The translations under genes were made by a program, and so were the position numbers. 64,000 bases of DNA from contig CAJNOL010000686.1 in NCBI GenBank assembly GCA_905250125.1, positions 1 through 64,000 on the forward strand, read 5' to 3'. The first letter of the stretch is position 1, and each line of letters opens with the position of its first letter. Under the pieces are notes generated by a model, which was given only the letters and a program-made list of their open reading frames with translations, did no database searches and had not been told where the DNA came from. Shown piece by piece: positions 49,401 through 61,300 of this stretch. Origin of the DNA: Rotaria sordida (lineage: Eukaryota > Rotifera > Eurotatoria > Philodinida > Philodinidae).

Positions 49401-51748
49401 GCTTTGTTCATTTGAGTTGAAAAGAGATTATGATCTATGGCAAACTTTCACAATGTGAATCATATAATTCAAGAAAGAAACAAGCTTATGACTCGACGAA
49501 TTGATCATTATATAAGCTTTTAATGCGGATATTTTACATAATGATAGATTGGCTAGACCTTAGGGTTCATCCTATTGACAGTTATAGAACTTTTAGTAAG
49601 AAGAGCCATCATACGTTATAACTAGAGCTTGTTGTGACCAAAGAGAGAAAAGATTGTTCGATAATAATCTTCATGTTAGGTGTGAGAAAAAAATAATTCT
49701 ATTTGATCTTTTGTATTCAGAACTTTTTTCTCTTCAAAATGGTATATAATATTCGAGGATATATGACAGAGAAAATTGCGACACATGCGTCGTGACTAGA
49801 ACTGATCACGAAGAATATGTAACATTTTTCTCTGACATAGATCGTTGTATCCTCGCCTTTTAAACATCATTTTGAAGAGAAGAAAATTCTGAATACAAAG
49901 GATCGAATTAAATTTACTTGCTCACATCGAACATGAAAGTTATTATCGAACAATCTTCTTTTCTTTGGACACGGTTTAATGAGCACATTTGACTCTAATC
50001 AAAACTTTGAAGAGTCCTGTATAACCATGAAAAAAACAGACTGGAGATATTGAGTGCTTTTTTGTCTAGGTATTTATGGGCCACTCTGTATATATATATC
50101 TAAATTTTTATTTGTATATATATATATATATATTTGTTTTTTTAAGTACCTAATTTTTTATGTATGACACCATATCCAACACCAAAAATTTTTATTCTTG
50201 ATAAATATGGTAAAGTATCTGTATGTAGTATTCCACCAAAACCAACAAAACCATTTGAATCATATTCATTATTTACAAATGGTACTGATGAATTGATTGA
50301 ATCTGCTGCTGTTTCACCACGTTTTCTTATTATTTATGCTCGAAAAAAACAAGATACAATGACTGGTACAATGTATTTTTTTAATCATGAATGTAAATCT
50401 GTTTTACAAAATGGTATTCATCAAAGCATTCCAGTACATCATATATTATGTGATCAAAATGCAAATCGTCTCTATTGTCTTGATCGTATGCGTTGTACAA
50501 TTTATTATCATACATTACCAAATAATTCAAATGAAATTGAAACATATATGAAAACTCGACGTGATTTTACACAATTTAATACAAGTTATCAAGCTTCTAA
50601 AATGGTACAAAATGATGATATCTTAGGATTTTATGAACGAAATGACTGTACTGTTCATTTATATGATAAAAAAACAACAGAAAAATTTGATGATTTTAAA
50701 TGTGAACATTTTATGGATAAATTTGAAAGTTGGGGAATTATTGGTATGAAAATGTTATTTTGTAGAGTTTGTTTCTTTTTTTTAATTTATTTATGCTCAT
50801 CCAACAGCTAAAACCATTCTAATCTTTTAAAGAAGTAGGACACTGTCGGAAAACGATCGATGTTTGTCAAGAGAATATTACTAAATTCTATATTGGTAAC
50901 GCAATCTGGTGAACTTCAAAGTTCGAAGCAAAAGAAAAAAACAAAACACCATCTCGCTCTTTATTTTACACTATCTTAATTAGCTGACCGCAGAATAATC
51001 CTATGTCAAAATTGATTTGTTCTTTTAATAATGAGTTCAATTTCAGAAAAGAATCTGTTTCTTCTGATTACATATCATTGTTAGCTATCGGAAGATTAGA
51101 GTTGACAGAAAAACTTTCTAAAGAGAGATGTGCACGGTTATCCTACCCTTCAAGGTAAAGGTAGAGGTTATTCCAGAATAGGATAAGATAGAGCTCGTCT
51201 GGCTGGTTCCAGACTCGGTCGGGTCCGAATCTGAAATTTTTCTGTTAATCGAATTCGGATCTGAAAATTTTGGGCTCAACAAGCTCTAGCGCAAGGATAA
51301 AGATTTTCCAAGGGTAGGGTAAGGGTAGAAGTTCTGCAGAGTAGGATTAAATAAGGATTAGAAAATTTTTCTCAGTCAGGGTGGAGGATACAAAAACAAA
51401 GTTTATGCTGTACAGTTATATTTCAAAATGTATTAACAATTTCATAAATTCACTCGTGTAATAAACATATAAAAAGAATATAATTAATAAAATAATATAT
51501 TTATTTTCTTTATAGCTATTCGAAAAGATAATAATAGTCTTATATTTAAAGTGGATGAACGTGATGATCATGATACTGCAAATCGTCAACATATTGTTTA
51601 TGAAGTTAATCGTTCAACAAAACAAATTATAAGTCAAATTCAACTTAACTCAGTATTTGGTATGATAATTGGACCAAATAATGAAGTGATTTTGGGTATT
51701 CGTCAAACAAAAGATAGTGGTGTTATTCAATCTTATATTAAAAAATAA
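45608..51748 (+). CDS. TRIM-like B: RING/B-box/coiled-coil/propeller-like protein
   Basis: Eleven exons: 45608-45636, 45692-45730, 45806-45998, 46060-46464, 46524-46662, 48018-48180, 48233-48298, 48349-48457, 48526-49096, 50147-50743, 51516-51748; 847 aa. The C3HC4 RING is spread over three exons (CPNC, PCGHIVCHKC, CPVC), with introns inside metal-binding Cys codons. A Pro-rich linker with poly-Gln (46285-46320), Pro and Ser runs separates it from the B-box (RCHSCGNKCQVI / VCEHCDHFVCLKCAEEH, then W-x2-C-K). A coiled coil follows, then a second Ser/Pro/Thr-rich linker, then the C-terminal domain from about 564 (QWKIEHTAG, VPNFLCM) to the end (SVFGMIIGPNNEVILGI...IQSYI). The RING implies E3 ubiquitin ligase activity by family; substrates are unknown. 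It is the longest of the four paralogues because of its linkers. Confidence 0.87.
46285..46405 (+). repeat. Coding triplet repeats (poly-Gln, poly-Pro, poly-Ser)
   Basis: CAA repeats at 46285-46320 encode a poly-Gln tract. CCA repeats followed by TCA repeats (about 46371-46405) encode Pro and Ser runs in the linker between RING and B-box of TRIM-like B. All keep the reading frame; length variation between alleles is likely. Confidence 0.9.
46695..47966. mobile_element. 1.27 kb palindromic element in TRIM-like B intron 5
   Basis: Long arms of several hundred bases. GTATTCACAATTCATTG (46743) pairs with AATGAATTGTGAATACT (47898), CTCAGTTTTGATTGTTCTAT (46789) with AGAGCAATCAAAACCGAG (47852), and GACGTACTTTCATCTTACAA (47725) with TTGTAAAATGAAAGTACGTC (46910). 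Inner arms flank a centre near 47250-47400. No coding capacity; it makes up nearly the whole intron. Confidence 0.88.
49121..50090. mobile_element. TIR element with mariner-type ends in TRIM-like B intron 9
   Basis: Left end TA-CAGGAGCGTCTATAAATA, right end TATTTATGGGCCACTCTG-TA. These are inverted copies, both flanked by TA, as expected of a Tc1/mariner-type target duplication. Internal arms pair (TTGTATTCAGAACTTTTTTC at about 49712 with GAAAATTCTGAATACAAAGG at about 49882; TTTGATCTTTTGTATTCAG region likewise). A segment near 49310-49390 resembles the terminal part of the family 2 element at 29049, suggesting nested insertion. Confidence 0.8.
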
Positions 51749-52352
51749 TGAATAATTATATCAAAAGACCAGTGTAGGTTATCAGAAACAAAAAAAACCA
51801 TGAATAATGTGATTTATCTTGTGTCTGTGTTAACCAAAAAAGAAAAAAAAGCGAAATATCATCTTTTGTTGTATATTTTTTTGCTACAAAAAAAAAAAGA
51901 TGATAAACTACTGTGATTATTAGTGAGAATGCAAGTTTGTTTTGTTTATACTGATGATGTTCTTTATAGTTTTTTCTTTCCTTGTTCATGATTATATTTG
52001 TCTCTAGTCAAGACAAAACATGACTTTTTGTTTTTTCACTCGCATTCAAAAAGATATCTTGTACATAAACTTTATTCGTTCTTTCATTTTTTCTTCTTTT
52101 TTTTTTTTTTTGGTTAATTTCACCACTTTATTTGGTTATTTGTTGTGATATGAGTAAGGGATGAAAGAAGATTAAAAACAAACTATTAGCTTAATTTTCG
52201 TTTATGCTTTTCGTTTTTTTCATTTTATGTTCATTTTCGTTTGTTTTTTCTACTGGTTATTAATAAACATGATGATTATATATCTAGGATATATTTCATT
52301 TTAGCTAATTCAACATTGATATTAAAATCTTTCTTGTAGAATTCAATGAAAT
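51749..52352. other. Spacer between TRIM-like B and C
   Basis: 3' UTR of B, then T-rich DNA, then the short leader of C. An acceptor or promoter could lie near 52330, but it is not resolved. No gene seen. Confidence 0.45.
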
Positions 52353-55300
52353 ATGTCAATATCACGAAATATTCTTTTATGTACAGTTTGTCAATCATTA
52401 TTTAATGTAAGAATAATTTTATTTGATTAATTATATTTTTATAATATTTTTTTTGATATAAAAGGATGCAAGACAATTACGATGTGGTCATTCATTTTGT
52501 TATAAATGTATTGTATCTCAATTTGATAAAACATCGAATAGAATTGTTTGTTCGAGATGCAAGTGAGTCTTGTTAATATTCAATTAGTTAGGAGTGCAAC
52601 TATTAAAAGAGAATGAAAGAAATATAACATTTTTTTTTTATTTGAGAGTTTTCTTTCCAATAATAAAATCTAATTATATTTTTTGTATGCGAATGAAATA
52701 AATGCAAACATCATCTATATTCGGTTTTAGAACAGAATCTTTTAATCAATCTAAAAAGCTGAAGAATATAAAATTAATTTAGGTTTTTTTTATGACAATA
52801 ATTTGAAGTAAAAACAAGAAAGAGTTACTCGAAAACATGTCTAAATAAAAGATCTAAATTCTACTTATCAAAAACAATATACTTTACGATAGAAGACATA
52901 AAATAAATTTATTCTCTTCTATTGCTCTATATTTCATCATTAGTGCAGTCGGTTTTTGTTGACGAAATAATATCTAAAATTCAGAAATCTTTGACTTTAA
53001 CCTCATTCTCAAAAAATATTTTCATTTAAAGTATTCATAATAATTTCTACTAACAAAATGATTATATATAAATATCAAAAATATCATTAGCTAATTATTT
53101 GTTTTTTTCTTTCTTCAGACGTATTCATCAATTTGAATCATTTTCACATTTCGAAATGAGTTTAATTGTTGATGCATTTGTTATGTCATTGGTTACGGAA
53201 CATCGACGTAAAACTACTATTCAATCAACACCATTATTAGCATTTACACTTGAACAAATTCTTGAACGAAGTCCAGCACCATTTCTTATTGCAAAATGTG
53301 CTGAATGTACACTTCGAAAAGAACTTGGTACTTAGAATAAATAAACTCCATAACATAATATCACAAAAAAAAAAAATATTCGTATTTTCATCTTTCTTTT
53401 AAGTTGTTTGTCCTGAATGTGAACAAGTAATTTGTTTTGAATGTATTTCTCAACATCAATTAGTTGTAAATAATCATGTTCAGCAAGATTGGATAAAATG
53501 TAAAGATACATGGAATATGATTTATGAAAAATCGAGTAAAATGTTTTTTTCTTTTGTTTTCCTATTATTTAAAAGATTTATTTTGTAGTGTTATTTGATG
53601 AACAACAATTTGATCTTAAATCTTATACAAATGAGTTAAAATCTCGTGTTGAAAAACGTTCAAATTTTCTTTTTGAAACAATTGAAAAATGGCAAAAAAT
53701 CTATGAAAATAAAATGAATCAATATTCGGAGATATATAATATTATTCGTCAAGAAATAACAACACAATATCAATCAATTGATCAACATATTCAAATATTT
53801 CTTAAGTTTGTTTAAAAAAAAAAAAAGAAGAAAGCAAGTTCTTTCAATGACATTTATATTTTCAGTTCTAAAGATCCCGATCCAATCAAAGTTGAACATT
53901 TTTTTCGAGAAATTAAAGATTTTAAAATTAAATTACGTCAACAAATAAAACAAATTGATGAATATTCACAAAAATGTCCAACTTATTCAATATCAAATTT
54001 TGATTCATCTATACTCGGTACAATATCTATGCAAACATCTATTGAACATCTTAAAACTATCATTGATGATGATAATAATGAATATCATATTGAAATAGAA
54101 AATGATATAAATGATAATGAAAGTATAAATTCAGATGAAAGTGAACAAACAATACATGAAAATAGTAATAATCAAGAAGTTCAAGAATCAAATAGTACAT
54201 CTCCACTGACAACATTAGATAATATTCCAAATAAAAAACTTCTTTGGTCTTTACATTTTAAATTTGTACCACAATATATTGCACTTTATCGACAATCGAT
54301 TTTATTTGCATCAGATCGTTGGGGATTTGTTAGGTACGGTGTTTGTTTTTTTTTAAGATTTATTAAATCAATATTGTTTTGGGTTTTTAGTACATGGAAT
54401 TATACAAATGCACGTACGAAACCTACACCGAAAAAAACATTTGTTCTCTTTCCACAATTTCGAATTGGCACTTGGTCTCGTGTCTATGTCGAATCGTTTA
54501 GCGTTTGTAAGTTTTGCATAAAAAATTTTTTTTTTCTTTCTTACTTTAACGGATTACTAAAAGTAATTTGATGAAATATTCGCTCATTGGAGTCTGCAGA
54601 AAGGCAATTATAACTTTTCTCGATAAGTTTTAACTGCATAAAGGGATATGTGTAGGCTTTTAGAGAAAGACTTGATCTAATAATATATGCATTATCAAGT
54701 TCTATCACATATCGTTGAGAGACCTGCATCGAAGTCACGTTGGAGTTAACCAAATGTATTACTACTAGTAAATCAGATTTGATACAATAGACTTTTTAAA
54801 TTGTAAGTTTTATTCTTTGGTATTCATTGTACGAACTGCCATGTTTTCGGAATTTGGTTGGTGTCTCTTCAAGGCTTACGCCCATGAGGAGAAGTTGGAG
54901 TCAACCTTGACACTGACTTTTCCTCACATTTGTAAAGTCCAGAGAAGATATGTGAATCGAGCATTCAAAACACATCAGTTTGTACAATGAATATCAAAGA
55001 ATAAAATTCACGATTCAAAAAACTCTGTAGTATTCAATCTAATTTACTGATAGGCCATTTAGAGAGCTCAGTCGGCTCCTAAAAATGACTTCGATGCAGG
55101 TGTCTGGTAATGTTGACATGTGAATAGATATAACTTTATAATGCATACACTATTAGATAGTGAATATCTTTCTTTCAATCCTGCATATATCCCGTTCTGT
55201 AGTCAAATCCTGACAGTCATCTTTGAAAACATTGGGTAAGAATTAAAATTTTGTGTTCTTTCTGAAAAAGCTTCACAAATGTTTGTAGAACTTCTGGTTT

Positions 55301-58300
55301 AAGACTTATGAGCAGATGTTTTTGAGACCTGTAAATTCAGTTTGGACGAGCTTCAGTATGCCAATACTTACTCAAACTAAAAACGAAAATTATTTTAAAT
55401 ACAACGAATGAACGAACAAACATATCTCTGTAGAATGAGATACTAATAATTAGTGTCCGCGTCACAACAAAGCTGGAATAGATGTAACCTCAATAAGTCG
55501 ACAAGAGCGGAAGCTGGTGACCTGCTATTTTCACTGATCGAAACAGAAGAGCTTCGAACAGCTTTTTGTCTGGTACTACATAAGACAAAATTATTTAGAA
55601 ATCCATTATCTTTGCAAACATTCAAAAAATATGCATGAAAATCGTATAGCGCTTTCAAAACAATTTCGATAAAAAGTCAGAAAGCTTGCTAAAAATCAAC
55701 ACAGTTCCATGTAATTTCACCGAATAAATACGCAATTTCGTTTGCTTAACATTGACACGTGAGGTGCTAATCACCTGAATTGTGTCTTCCTCCCTAAAGC
55801 ACATGTCAAGATCAAAATTGCATCACAACAGAATATGGTTTTCATACAATTTTTTAGAATGTTTTTCGAAAATAATAAACTTTTAAATAATATTGTCTTA
55901 TATAGTAGCAGACAGAAAGATATTCAAAAATCTCCTTTATCGATTGCTGAAAACTACAAATCGCTAGTTGTTACTGTTATCGAGTTATTGAGATTACATG
56001 CATCCCTCTTTAATTCTGGTGTGAATATTAGTTTATAGTAAGTCATTTGTCAACAGTGGGTATTTTGATCTGGCACACTGTGTCTATTTAGGCAATTTTC
56101 TCGATTCATACGGAAAACAAATTTTTGAAGTGAGCTCGGCCACTGCTAAATGATTGATTCTGAAATCACTGATTTTTATATCATTTTGTAGAGAATCATC
56201 CCACATTTAATTCTATGCAAAAAAATCAGTAATATAACGTGTGCTGCAAAAAAAAGTGTCAATTATCGTACCATTAAAAAATTGACTCATAAATCCTAAA
56301 CCAGAAGTCTTAGAGAAATGTTGAATCTCTATTCGGAAACAATATAAAATCATGATTCAAACCCAATGTTTTTAAAGAACTAGGGCAGATAAGGCCATTT
56401 TCCCGCCCCCAATGAAATCAAGTTTTTATTTCTATTGAAATGAAGCTAGGTATGCATTCTGATCGTCTTTCATGGGTCAATTTTGAAATAGTTAAAAAAA
56501 AAAGTGTTTTAAGTTCAAATAAATTGTATACTTACTGGTAGAGTCGAGTATGCTGATTATGAATATTAATATTACAAAGCCTATAAATGTTTTGTTAGTC
56601 CAAAAATGTTAACATTTCGAGATGACCCATTACAGCTAAAAACTTGATTTTTAGCCTCCCAATAGATCACTTGATCCTTAGTATCTGTGAGAAATTTATA
56701 CTACATATGTAAAACTATATGTTCTATCTGAAAATGAACAGAAAACTACTTGTGTACACTGATTTTGTCTAATACTTTGAGATAAAGGAACCCAAATTCG
56801 CTTATTTTCATGCCATATGTAATCTTTGGATCCTTATCTCTTCATGAAAAAGTTTAAAAGCAATGTCAATTTCTTTATATACGTAATTTTTCATGTCCTA
56901 TCAATTTGTAATGTTTCAAAAGCCAAAAATCGGTGGGTAAAGGTCAGAAATTCCAAAAATCTCAGTTTTCCGTTATTTTCATACCATATGTAATCTTTGA
57001 CTCCCTGTCTCGTCATCATTATCATGATCACCATCATTATTATCATCGCCATCGTCGTCTTCGTCATTCAAAAGCACGGTTTGATGCGTCTTTAAAAAAG
57101 TCAGTGTAATTGGTTGACAATTGCTTCATTTTTTATGTATCATAGCGTGCCAAACCCAAATACTTGGGAATTAATGCCACATGGTTACAGATACTGATCG
57201 TTAGATTTCTACAAGAACATTGACAACACCATTTTATAACGGTGCAGTCATTGTATTGAATAATAGCATTGTATATCTTTCTATTGGAATGTCTTGATTG
57301 AATTTTTGCGTTAAATATCCATGTGTTTGTGTTAACATCATAATTTCGTAAAATCCATCGTCATTTATACGTCTATTAGTGCAGCTTTTAGCTTGTTTCA
57401 GTTTAAATATGTCAAGCGTAAGTTCTTCTAATTGCGTCTGCGAGATGATAGAAACATCAGTCGCTGCTTCAGCACCCTCTATTCCCTTCCATTTTTTCAT
57501 CTTGTGAATTTTTTTATTATTGAGCTTTGTTTCAAGAACATTTTTTTACGCTCTTCTTCGAACATCATTCGAACAGCCTCAACATCATTGGCAGTATCAT
57601 AATTTTAATGATGAATGAAAAGCATTTAGAATCACACAAACAATTTGAAGATAGTCGTGCACATAAGGCAGAGATGAGTTCGGTATGACATAATCAAAAT
57701 ACTTAAACTATTTCAAACTTCCATTTACGCTTTCTATGATTCAGCGGATATTCGTTATGAAGGTATTACGATTTACTTCAGATGTTGTGTATTTTTATTT
57801 TCGTTTCTTAACAGAAAAGATGGCATGTAGATATTAAAGCCAAGAGACCGTATGTAATCGAGAACATCTTGAAAGCCACGATTCTACCACGAAAGTATCT
57901 TCCTACTTAAGCTAGTTCAATATCTCCTTCTCATTAGTATGGAAAATATGGTTCATAATATTTGCGTCATTATTCCGTCAGTCTGTAAAATATGGGTCAA
58001 TTGTCGAACATATGTGCCCATCTACAGCAACACCCATCATAGGTGTTATGAGTCGGCGCGATTTACGTATACTAAACAATCTACGTTGTAGTAGATTACA
58101 CGCACTCTTTTGGCAATAGATATAGGTTCTATTTAATATAATAGCCGGTATTTCTAAATCCAAGATATTCAGGTATGAAATGCTTCACTAATGATTGTCA
58201 AGTACTTTTGAGAACCTGTTCAACAGTACGTTTGCTACTAATCGAGAAAAGAGTTGCTAAAACGTTATTACTTAGGTCTAAACTACGTTTCGTGAGAAGG

Positions 58301-61300
58301 CAGCCGACTGCTATCTGGTTAGATCGATTGACAGTATTTCGTATGCCAATTTGATTACAAAGGCCATCAAAATCTTGCTTCTTAATGCTTATTAGAGTTC
58401 AATAATCATGATCTGTATATCGTGGAGATTGGTTGTAGTCAATTGGTATAGGTTTCGTTTGTAATGCTATAGTACAACGTCTTCAATCTAATCAAATATC
58501 GTCAAGCATTAACTTTAAAATATTTATGGAGACACTACTGACTGGTTTACAGTTGATCTTGACTAATTGAATGGCATTCAATGATACTTGTTCTTCTGCA
58601 GCATAACTTATACAACAACGACTTCCTGATTTAAAGTATACCATATCATTCACTAATGCGTGAAATCAAATAGTTTCAGTAATTTCCATAGATGAAATTC
58701 GACAATAGGTTTCTTGACAGATTGAACAATTATGTATCTGAAATTGGTGAAACATATGCAAGCAATCGAACAGTATCAGAAATCAATAAAGAACAAGTGA
58801 CGCCTCTGTTGTATAATAGTTTTCCATCAGTTTGAATTGCGTTATTGACTTTAAAATCGATACCCATTGAATTAATGCTTGAAAAACGTTCGGAAGATAA
58901 CAATAGTTTATCAGATAACCTTAAGCGCTTTGGATGCTTTTGATAACATGTATTACATATTTTATAGTCGTTTTTAAGTGATCGTGGATGAAGTAATTTA
59001 TACAATGGATTTATATTATCAAACAAAGATCGAGATTTCATTAAGTTGTCACTACGTTTAGTTTTGATAAGAACTTCATCTGAACAGCAGCATTCGTGGA
59101 ATGACATGGTGTCAACCCTCTAGTTTCAAGATATTCTAGCAACAACAATGAATTGAAGAAAAAAAATGTACCACAATGGTTCAAAGAGAAAAATAAACAA
59201 TAATGATTAGAAGAGAGAAATGAGCAACAACAAGTTGATTGTTCTCTTAATGTCTACGATTAATATATATGAACGTGCTTTACAACACGGATGTATATAT
59301 ATGTTGTAGTCAAAATTAAAATTCAGTCAAATTTTAAATTTGACTGATTTTTTGATTAGACAAATTTTAAATTTTGCCTAGACGATTCGTCAAATTTTAA
59401 ATTCGACTGAATTTTAATTTTGACCACAATATATATATGTATATACGTATATTTCGTAATGGACTGTCGCCGGACCATATTAGTTGACTTATAATGGAAC
59501 ATGCCTAGAAAAAATCATTTTCAATCACATGGTATAGACTGTTCTGCCTTTTCTATAACATTTCGTTGAAAGGAATGATTTTATACCGACCATAAAATGA
59601 TTCAATCATAAAAATTTACCAACTAAGTACATAATCAGTATATGAGTTTTAAAAATATCGAACGACTAATGCTTTTCATTGTATGCTGTTTTAATTAAAA
59701 TAATAAAAAAATTGAGACTTTAGGAATTTCTAACCTTCACCTATCGTTTTGTTTTGCTTCTTTAACACTACAGATCGATAGAGCATGAAGAATTAAATAT
59801 ACAAAAAAAAGTTTGACATTGCTTCTAACCTCTTTCATGAAGAGACAGATATTCAAAGATTACCTATGACATAAAAATAAACGAATTTGGACCTTCTTAT
59901 CTCAAAGGGTATGTGTCAAATTGGCCGAAAGAACAAAAATAGCGAACGAGAGAATAGCGAAAAAAGAATGGCGAGAAAATAATGTCGACACAAAACATGA
60001 CGAAAACAAAAATGTCGATCGTATAAAAATAGCGAAAGAATATATACCCCTAAAAAATATCGAAAATGTTTCGTATATTACTGAGTGACTCTGTTAACGG
60101 TGAGATGTGGGGTATGAATGTGGGTGTAGGGGTAGATATAAGGAGAAGGCTGATATCTGCATGCACTCTTCACATGGACACTGACGTCTATATCCACATC
60201 TACACTCGTCCACAAAAAGAAGTGTATTGTCTTATCGTTAGTTTTGTGCTTGAACATTTTTCGTACACTAGTATCTCTTGTTGGTGTACTTATATGCCCC
60301 TCACTTTTTTGCATGCAATAAAGTGTCTTCATCTTATTGATCGAGAGTCTCAAAAGAAACTTTTTTCGACATTTTTTTTGCTATAAATTCGTTCGCTATT
60401 TTTTCTTTCGATCAAATTCATACCATTCTCTCAGAGTATCAGACAAAATCAGTGTGTATAACTAATTTTCTGTTCATTTTTAGATAGAACGTATAATTTT
60501 ACATATCTAATGTAAATTTCTCATCGATCCGGAGGATCAAATGGTCTATTGCGAGACTAAAAGCCAAGTTTTTAGCTGTAATAGGTCATCTCGAAATGTT
60601 AAAACGTTTCAACTAATAAAATATTAATGGGCTTTGTAATATCGATATTCGAAATCAGCACACTCTACTCTATCAATGAGCATACAATTTATCTGAATCA
60701 CAAAATTATTTTTTGAGCTCTTTCAAAATTGATCTATAAAATATAATCAGGATCTATACCTAACTTCATTCCAATAAAAAAAAAAACTCGATTTGATTGC
60801 AGGTGGGAAAAAGACCTTATTCACCCTCTTGCTTTCTGCATAGGCTGAGAAATGAATTTACATTTTGTCAAATTAGTTTTCAATCATGTGTTATTGAAAT
60901 TTTTAACTTTTCTTTGTTTTTGTGTTTTATTTAGATAAACCATACATATGTGTTTTTGTTAAAGGATCTGATGAATCACTTGCAAATTTTATTGCATTTT
61001 TTTCTCATAGTGGACAATTACAGATGAAAGTTGAATATGATCATCGATATACACTTCGTCAATTAATTTGTGATGAAAGTTCAAGAGGAAATTGTATATG
61101 TATGTATATTTAAAATAAATATTTCTTTGATTTATTTATTTATTTATTTATTTTTGTTTTAATTTCAAGGGGCTGTCGATCGAGGCATGCATTGCATTTA
61201 TAAACATGATTTACCACGAATTAATAAAGAAATTAAACCATTTTTATCAACACATAAAATAGCAACACGTTTAAATGATCGAAGTTGTGATGTTATTCGT

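Larger units (their letters stand above)
56383..60826. mobile_element. 4.4 kb TIR transposon (degenerate) in TRIM-like C intron 7
   Basis: Terminal inverted repeats of over 400 bp: left GGGCAGATAAGG...TTTTCCC, right ...GGGAAAAAGACCTTATTCACCC. Further pairs are ACATTTCGAGATGACCCATT with the TAGGTCATCTCGAAATGTTA block at about 60580, and GACATTGC...ATGAAGAGACAGAT (59815) with ATCTCTTCATGAAAAAG (about 56838). The interior reads best on the minus strand (59107 down to about 57000) but is broken by stops. Fragments include CNTCYQKHPKRLRL, NCSICQETYCRISS and an acidic Asp/Asn run at about 57010-57060. I could not assign the transposase superfamily, and no catalytic triad was recognised. It stands directly after element 2. 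Confidence 0.78.

Noticed and set aside
51120..51370. GGGTAAGGGTAG-type runs in TRIM-like B intron 10
   Set aside because: Too irregular for a telomere-type or tandem repeat; no inverted arms found.
55443..56038. Two similar open frames in opposite directions with LLRLH motifs
   Set aside because: They are the two arms of a palindromic element read from each side; similarity comes from the inverted repeat and there is no start-to-stop gene model.
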